DNA from: DATBAK01 sp036787815
GTDB taxonomy: Bacteria > Actinomycetota > Acidimicrobiia > IMCC26256 > PALSA-610
Length of the DNA stretch: 18,536 bases
Assembly (NCBI GenBank): GCA_036787815.1
Contig: DAIQOP010000050.1
Span: forward strand, 1 to 18,536
Direction: 5' to 3'
Shown: one piece after another, positions 15,147-18,536 of the stretch
Numbering within the stretch: position 1 is the first letter of the stretch
Layout: each line of letters opens with the position of its first letter
Notes under the pieces: model-generated
The model's input: the letters and a program-made list of their open reading frames with translations, nothing else
Told to the model about the DNA's origin: nothing
Databases searched by the model: none
Position numbers and translations under genes: made by a program

Positions 15147-16433
15147 GTGAGCCGGCGTTCGGGCGAGACGGTCGCGGCGGACGCGCAGGGTGCCATGACG
15201 GCCGCCACCGCCGAGCGACCCCACTTCCCGTGCTTCGACGGGCTCCGCACGATCGCGGTGTTGAGCGCGATCATGACCCACGTCGGGTTCGTCACCGGCG
15301 CGACCGAGCAGGCCCGCTACGGCGTCTACCTGGCCCACCTCGAGATCGGGCCGGCGCTCTTCTTCCTCATCTCGGGCTTCCTGCTGTATCGCACCTACGT
15401 CGCCGGCAGCTTCGCCGATCGCGCGCCGTTGCCGGCCGGGCAGTTCTGGTGGCGCCGCGTGCTGCGTATCTTCCCCGCGTACTGGCTCGCGCTCACGGTG
15501 CTCATCGTCGCGTTCGGGCTCCACGTGTCGGGCCTGCGCGACCTCGTCACGTACTACGGGCTGCTCCAGATCTACGACACCCACCGCTTCCTCGGCGCGA
15601 TTCCCCAGGCCTGGACCCTGTGCACCGAGGTGAGCTTCTACGCGTTCCTCCCGTTGTACGCGTGGGTGCTGCGTCGCGCCGGTCGGGGGCGGCGACTCGA
15701 GGTGCGGCTGCGGGTCGAGCTGGCGGGCGCCGCCGCCCTGATCGCGCTCTGCTACGTGTACCGCTCCGCGGTCTACGCGATCGACGGTCGCCACGCGGTC
15801 GGGCGGATCGCGACGCACTGGCTCCCGGGTTACCTCGACGTCTTCGGGATCGGGATCGGGCTCGCCGCGATCAGCGCGTACGTCGCGATCCGCGGGACCC
15901 CTCCGATCCTCGAGTGGGTCGGGCGGGTGTCGTGGCTGTGGTGGATCCTCGCGGCCGGCTCCTACTGGTTGATCGCGCAGGCGCTCGGCCTCCCGCGCAG
16001 CCCGCAACCCCAGAACACACCCATTGGCTGGCAGGCCGACCAGCAACAGATCCTCCAGGCGCTCTTCGCGGCCTTCGCGTGCCTGCCGGCGGTGTTCGGG
16101 CCGCAGGACCGCGGGCTCGTGCGGGCATTCCTGCGATGGCGGCCGGTGGCGTACACGGGTTTGGTGTCGTACGGCGTCTACCTGTGGCACGAGGGTTGGC
16201 TCGACAAGTGGCTGATCTGGGCGAACCGGCCGAACGTGTTGCAGCTCAACGAGCAGGTGCACCTCCAGCGCTCGACGTACCCGCTCATCCTCGGGCTCAC
16301 GGTGCTCTCGAGCCTCGCGATGGCCACGCTGAGCTACTACCTCGTCGAGCGGCCGGTGCTGCGGCTGAAGGACCACGCGCCGCGCTTCCTCCGGACGGGC
16401 GTGCTCACGACCGGGCGAGGACCGGCCGGGTGA
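15147..16433 (+). CDS. acyltransferase 3 family membrane O-acyltransferase, copy 1
   Basis: This 428-residue inner-membrane protein has about ten helices. Acyltransferase-3 proteins carry acyl groups across the membrane and O-acylate surface sugars, antibiotics or lipids. The signature is complete: FPCFDGLRTIAV (28-39), catalytic-type His45 in THVGF, FFLISGFLLYR (72-82), WRRVLRIFPAYWLAL (102-116), QAWTLCTEVSFYAFLP (154-169; Glu161), and the C-terminal SYGVYLWHEGWLDK and SYYLVERPVLRLKD. GTG 15147 is preferred over ATG 15195 because of the TAGGCT hexamer just upstream; ATG 15195 remains possible. It ends with a 4-bp overlap (GTGA) into the next copy. No SGNH domain is fused, so any acyl partner must come from elsewhere. 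Confidence 0.92.
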   Translation: MSRRSGETVAADAQGAMTAATAERPHFPCFDGLRTIAVLSAIMTHVGFVTGATEQARYGVYLAHLEIGPALFFLISGFLLYRTYVAGSFADRAPLPAGQFWWRRVLRIFPAYWLALTVLIVAFGLHVSGLRDLVTYYGLLQIYDTHRFLGAIPQAWTLCTEVSFYAFLPLYAWVLRRAGRGRRLEVRLRVELAGAAALIALCYVYRSAVYAIDGRHAVGRIATHWLPGYLDVFGIGIGLAAISAYVAIRGTPPILEWVGRVSWLWWILAAGSYWLIAQALGLPRSPQPQNTPIGWQADQQQILQALFAAFACLPAVFGPQDRGLVRAFLRWRPVAYTGLVSYGVYLWHEGWLDKWLIWANRPNVLQLNEQVHLQRSTYPLILGLTVLSSLAMATLSYYLVERPVLRLKDHAPRFLRTGVLTTGRGPAG

Positions 16434-17719
16434 CGGCCGCCCGGATGGCGACACCGACCGATCGCGGTGTCGCGCCGACCGCACCGCCCACCGGCTCGCG
16501 GCGCGCGCACCCCGGCCGCGCCTTCGACTTCCCGTGCTTCGACGGCCTCCGCGCCATCGCGGTCACGAGCGCGATCCTCGAGCACGTCGGGTTCGTGAGC
16601 GGTGCCGAGTTCGGGAAGCGGGGGGAGTGGTACGCGCCGCTCGTCGCACGGCTCGAGATCGGGCCCGCGATCTTCTTCATGATCTCGGGGTTCCTCCTGT
16701 ACCGCACGTTCTGTGCCGCCGCGTTCGCGGAGCGGGCGCCGACGCGCCCTCGCCTCTTCTTCCGCCGCCGCGCGCTGCGCATCGTGCCCGCCTACTGGAT
16801 CGCGCTCACCGGAACGCTGCTCTTCCACCACGCGACGACGATGACGGCCGGACTCGACGGCGGCTTCCGCGGCTTCACCGCGCTCCAGCTCGTGTCGATC
16901 TACTCGCTCACGCAGATCTACTCGCAGCATTGGTTCTACGGCGGCATGTCGCAGAGCTGGACGTTGGCCGTCGAGATCACCTTCTACCTCATGCTCCCGG
17001 CCTACGCGCTGGTCATGCGCAAGCTCGGCGCGGGCCGCGACGCCAACGCGCGTCTCCGGCTCGAGTTGTGGGGCGCGGCCGCGTTGTACCTGGCCAGCAT
17101 CGGCTGGCGCACGCTCGTGTTCTACGGCGGGATCCTGCCGTCGATCGCGCAGCACTGGCTGCCCGGCTACCTCGACATCTTCGGGCTCGGCATGGCGCTC
17201 GCCGCCGTGCACGCGTGGTCGGCGCAGACCGGCGGGCACATCACAGCGTTCGAATGGCTCGGTCGCCACGCCGACCTGTGCCTCGCGATCGCGGTCGCGT
17301 GCTACCTGATCGTCGCGCTCGGCCTCAACCTGCCGCGTCGCATCGTCGAAGTCACCGGGGGCCGCGCGTACGCGCGCAACCTGCTCCACTCACTGGTCGC
17401 GGTGTTCGTGCTCATTCCTGCGGTGTTCGGCCCGCAAGACGTCTCGTTCTTCCGGCGCTTCCTGCGCTGGCAGCCGGTCGTGTACCTCGGTGTCGTCTCC
17501 TACGGCGTGTACCTCTGGCACAACAACTTCCTCGAGCAGGCGCGCGAGTGGGCCCGGTTCCCCGTGTTCAACGGCAGCTTCGTGATGCTCCTGACGATCG
17601 CGCTCTCGTGGAGCCTCCTGCTCGCGTCGCTGAGCTATTTCCTCGTCGAGCTCCCGATCCTGCGACTGAAGGATCGTCCGCTGTTCCCACGCCGGCACAC
17701 GGCGGCGAGCCATGAGTGA
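16430..17719 (+). CDS. acyltransferase 3 family membrane O-acyltransferase, copy 2
   Basis: This 429-residue paralogue of its neighbours starts at GTG 16430, inside the previous stop, with GAGG 9 nt upstream. ATG 16445 is an alternative. It has a longer Pro/Thr/Arg-rich cytoplasmic lead (about 1-31), then FPCFDGLRAIAVTSAIL, His52 in EHVGF, FFMISGFLLYR, FRRRALRIVPAYWIAL, SQSWTLAVEITFYLMLP (Glu182), and the C-terminal SYGVYLWHNNFLEQ and SYFLVELPILRLKD. The loop after the RxxLRI region is extended (HHATTMTAGLDGGF) compared with the other two copies, which may reflect a different acyl acceptor. The stop overlaps the start of copy 3 by 8 bp, so all three are probably made from one transcript. Confidence 0.92.
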   Translation: MTAARMATPTDRGVAPTAPPTGSRRAHPGRAFDFPCFDGLRAIAVTSAILEHVGFVSGAEFGKRGEWYAPLVARLEIGPAIFFMISGFLLYRTFCAAAFAERAPTRPRLFFRRRALRIVPAYWIALTGTLLFHHATTMTAGLDGGFRGFTALQLVSIYSLTQIYSQHWFYGGMSQSWTLAVEITFYLMLPAYALVMRKLGAGRDANARLRLELWGAAALYLASIGWRTLVFYGGILPSIAQHWLPGYLDIFGLGMALAAVHAWSAQTGGHITAFEWLGRHADLCLAIAVACYLIVALGLNLPRRIVEVTGGRAYARNLLHSLVAVFVLIPAVFGPQDVSFFRRFLRWQPVVYLGVVSYGVYLWHNNFLEQAREWARFPVFNGSFVMLLTIALSWSLLLASLSYFLVELPILRLKDRPLFPRRHTAASHE

Positions 17720-18536
17720 CCCCGTGGCGGTCGTCGGTGCGGCGGGGGTGCGTGATCCCGACACCACGTTCCCGTGCTTCGACGGGCTCCGCGCGATCGC
17801 AGCGATCACCGTCGTGCTGCACCACACGTCGTTCTACTCGGCCGACATGGTGCACGGCCGGCTCGCGCCGTACTTCACACATCTCGACATCGGCGTCGCG
17901 GTGTTCTTCCTCATCTCGGGGTTCCTGCTCTACCGCCCGTTCGTCGCGGCGGCGCTCGCCGATCGCCCGGCGCCGTCGCTCCGTCGCTTCTTCCGGCGCC
18001 GGCTCCTGCGCATCTACCCGGCCTACTGGCTCGCGCTCGTGTGCGTGATCGCGTTCTTCGGGCTGCCGATGCCGGTGCCGGGCGTGCGCAGCTACCTCGA
18101 GTACTTCACGCTCACGCAGGTGTACGACCCGGCCCGGGCGACGGGCGGGCTCAACCAGGCGTGGACGCTCTCGATCGAGCTCTCCTTCTACGCGTTCCTC
18201 CCGTTCTACGCGTGGCTCTTGCGCCGCGCGATTCCTGCCACCGCGCGCCGGACGCGCGTGCAGGTGGAGGTGGCCGGCCTCGTGGTGCTCTACGGCATCA
18301 GCCTCGCGTTCCGCGGCCTGGTGTTCTCGCTGCACTCCGGTCGCGTGCACGCGGTCGGCATCTACTGGCTGCCCGCCAACCTCGACTACTTCGCGCTCGG
18401 CATGGGGCTCGCGGTCGCGAGTGCGTGGCTGGCCGGATGCGAGACCCCGCCCCGGATCTTCGAGCTGTTCGGACGCGCGCCGGTCGTGTGGTGGCTGCTG
18501 TCGCTCACCAGCTTCGTCACGATGGCGAAGGGCCTG
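17712..18536 (+). CDS. acyltransferase 3 family membrane O-acyltransferase, copy 3 (cut by window end)
   Basis: The first 275 residues are present; the frame is open at the right edge. ATG 17712 lies 8 bp inside copy 2, without a clear ribosome binding site, which implies coupled translation. The order of motifs is the same: FPCFDGLRAIAA (20-31), His38 in HHTSF, FFLISGFLLYR (65-75), RRLLRIYPAYWLAL (96-109), and NQAWTLSIELSFYAFLPFYA (148-167; Glu156). The segment IYWLPANLDYFALGMGLAVA near the edge matches the LPGYLDIFGLGMAL segment of copy 2. It is closer to copy 1 than to copy 2 in the TLxxExSFYAFLP region. An SGNH or other C-terminal fusion cannot be excluded since the end is missing. Confidence 0.92.
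   Translation, partial: MSDPVAVVGAAGVRDPDTTFPCFDGLRAIAAITVVLHHTSFYSADMVHGRLAPYFTHLDIGVAVFFLISGFLLYRPFVAAALADRPAPSLRRFFRRRLLRIYPAYWLALVCVIAFFGLPMPVPGVRSYLEYFTLTQVYDPARATGGLNQAWTLSIELSFYAFLPFYAWLLRRAIPATARRTRVQVEVAGLVVLYGISLAFRGLVFSLHSGRVHAVGIYWLPANLDYFALGMGLAVASAWLAGCETPPRIFELFGRAPVVWWLLSLTSFVTMAKGL

Noticed and set aside
13325..15295. Long minus-strand open frame opposite the FAD gene
   Set aside because: It is low in complexity and lacks family motifs, while the plus strand encodes a complete FAD protein with GxGxxG and C-terminal motifs.
15230..16429. Fusion of an N-terminal 400-residue domain to acyltransferase copy 2
   Set aside because: The frame is open only because of the GC-rich codon pattern of copy 1; the composition is non-protein-like and the GTGA overlap gives a natural start.
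1..18536. CRISPR array, tRNA or rRNA gene, insertion sequence, prophage or defence system
   Set aside because: No regularly spaced repeats, cloverleaf-like segments, transposase or integrase motifs, nuclease or toxin-antitoxin pairs were seen on reading both strands; this was by eye, not by a search program.

Overview
The window is very GC-rich and densely coded. Many genes start with GTG, several genes overlap by 4 bp, and two encode F420-dependent luciferase-like (LLM) oxidoreductases, one of the MSMEG_2516 type and one of the Rv1855c type. Together these traits point to an actinobacterium. The gene mix fits an uncultured soil or aquatic member of Acidimicrobiia or a related deep lineage, but that placement is inference.

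Left part (1-4762), metabolic genes. The window opens inside a CaiB/BaiF family III CoA-transferase on the plus strand. Facing it is a minus-strand run that reads amidohydrolase of the N-acyl-D-amino-acid deacylase superfamily (3912-2242), LLM oxidoreductase (2161-1211) and a 76-residue DUF2007-like protein (1200-970). Divergent from this run is an iolB-like 5-deoxy-glucuronate isomerase gene (4037-4762), which probably has a leaderless promoter. No other inositol gene is present.

Middle part (4860-10099), a tightly packed plus-strand operon. It encodes a zinc alcohol dehydrogenase, a VOC/glyoxalase-fold protein and an Rv1855c-type LLM oxidoreductase. These run by 4-bp stop/start overlaps straight into a polytopic GT-C glycosyltransferase and then a PIG-V-like mannosyltransferase. 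Small-molecule redox genes are therefore translationally coupled to lipid-linked-sugar glycosyltransferases, which is unusual.

Right part (10133-18536), a cell-envelope glycan or glycolipid region. It holds a second GT39-like GT-C protein, a small putative lipoprotein on the opposite strand, an unassigned polytopic protein with GT-C-like features, a UDP-galactopyranose-mutase/HemY-like FAD protein with a structured leader, and three consecutive acyltransferase-3 paralogues (the third cut by the window edge). The three share an N-terminal FPCFDGLR signature and are packed with overlaps. A plausible reading is that sugars on polyprenyl-phosphate carriers are added outside the membrane by the GT-C enzymes and the product is then O-acylated by the three acyltransferases. 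The product cannot be named from sequence alone.

Several starts (4037, 10133, 15147) lie 7-9 nt after a TANNNT hexamer, as in leaderless actinobacterial transcripts. In two cases the stop codon of the upstream gene forms the first three bases of the hexamer. I saw no RNA gene, CRISPR array, insertion sequence, phage gene or attachment site. No gap between genes exceeds about 125 bp.
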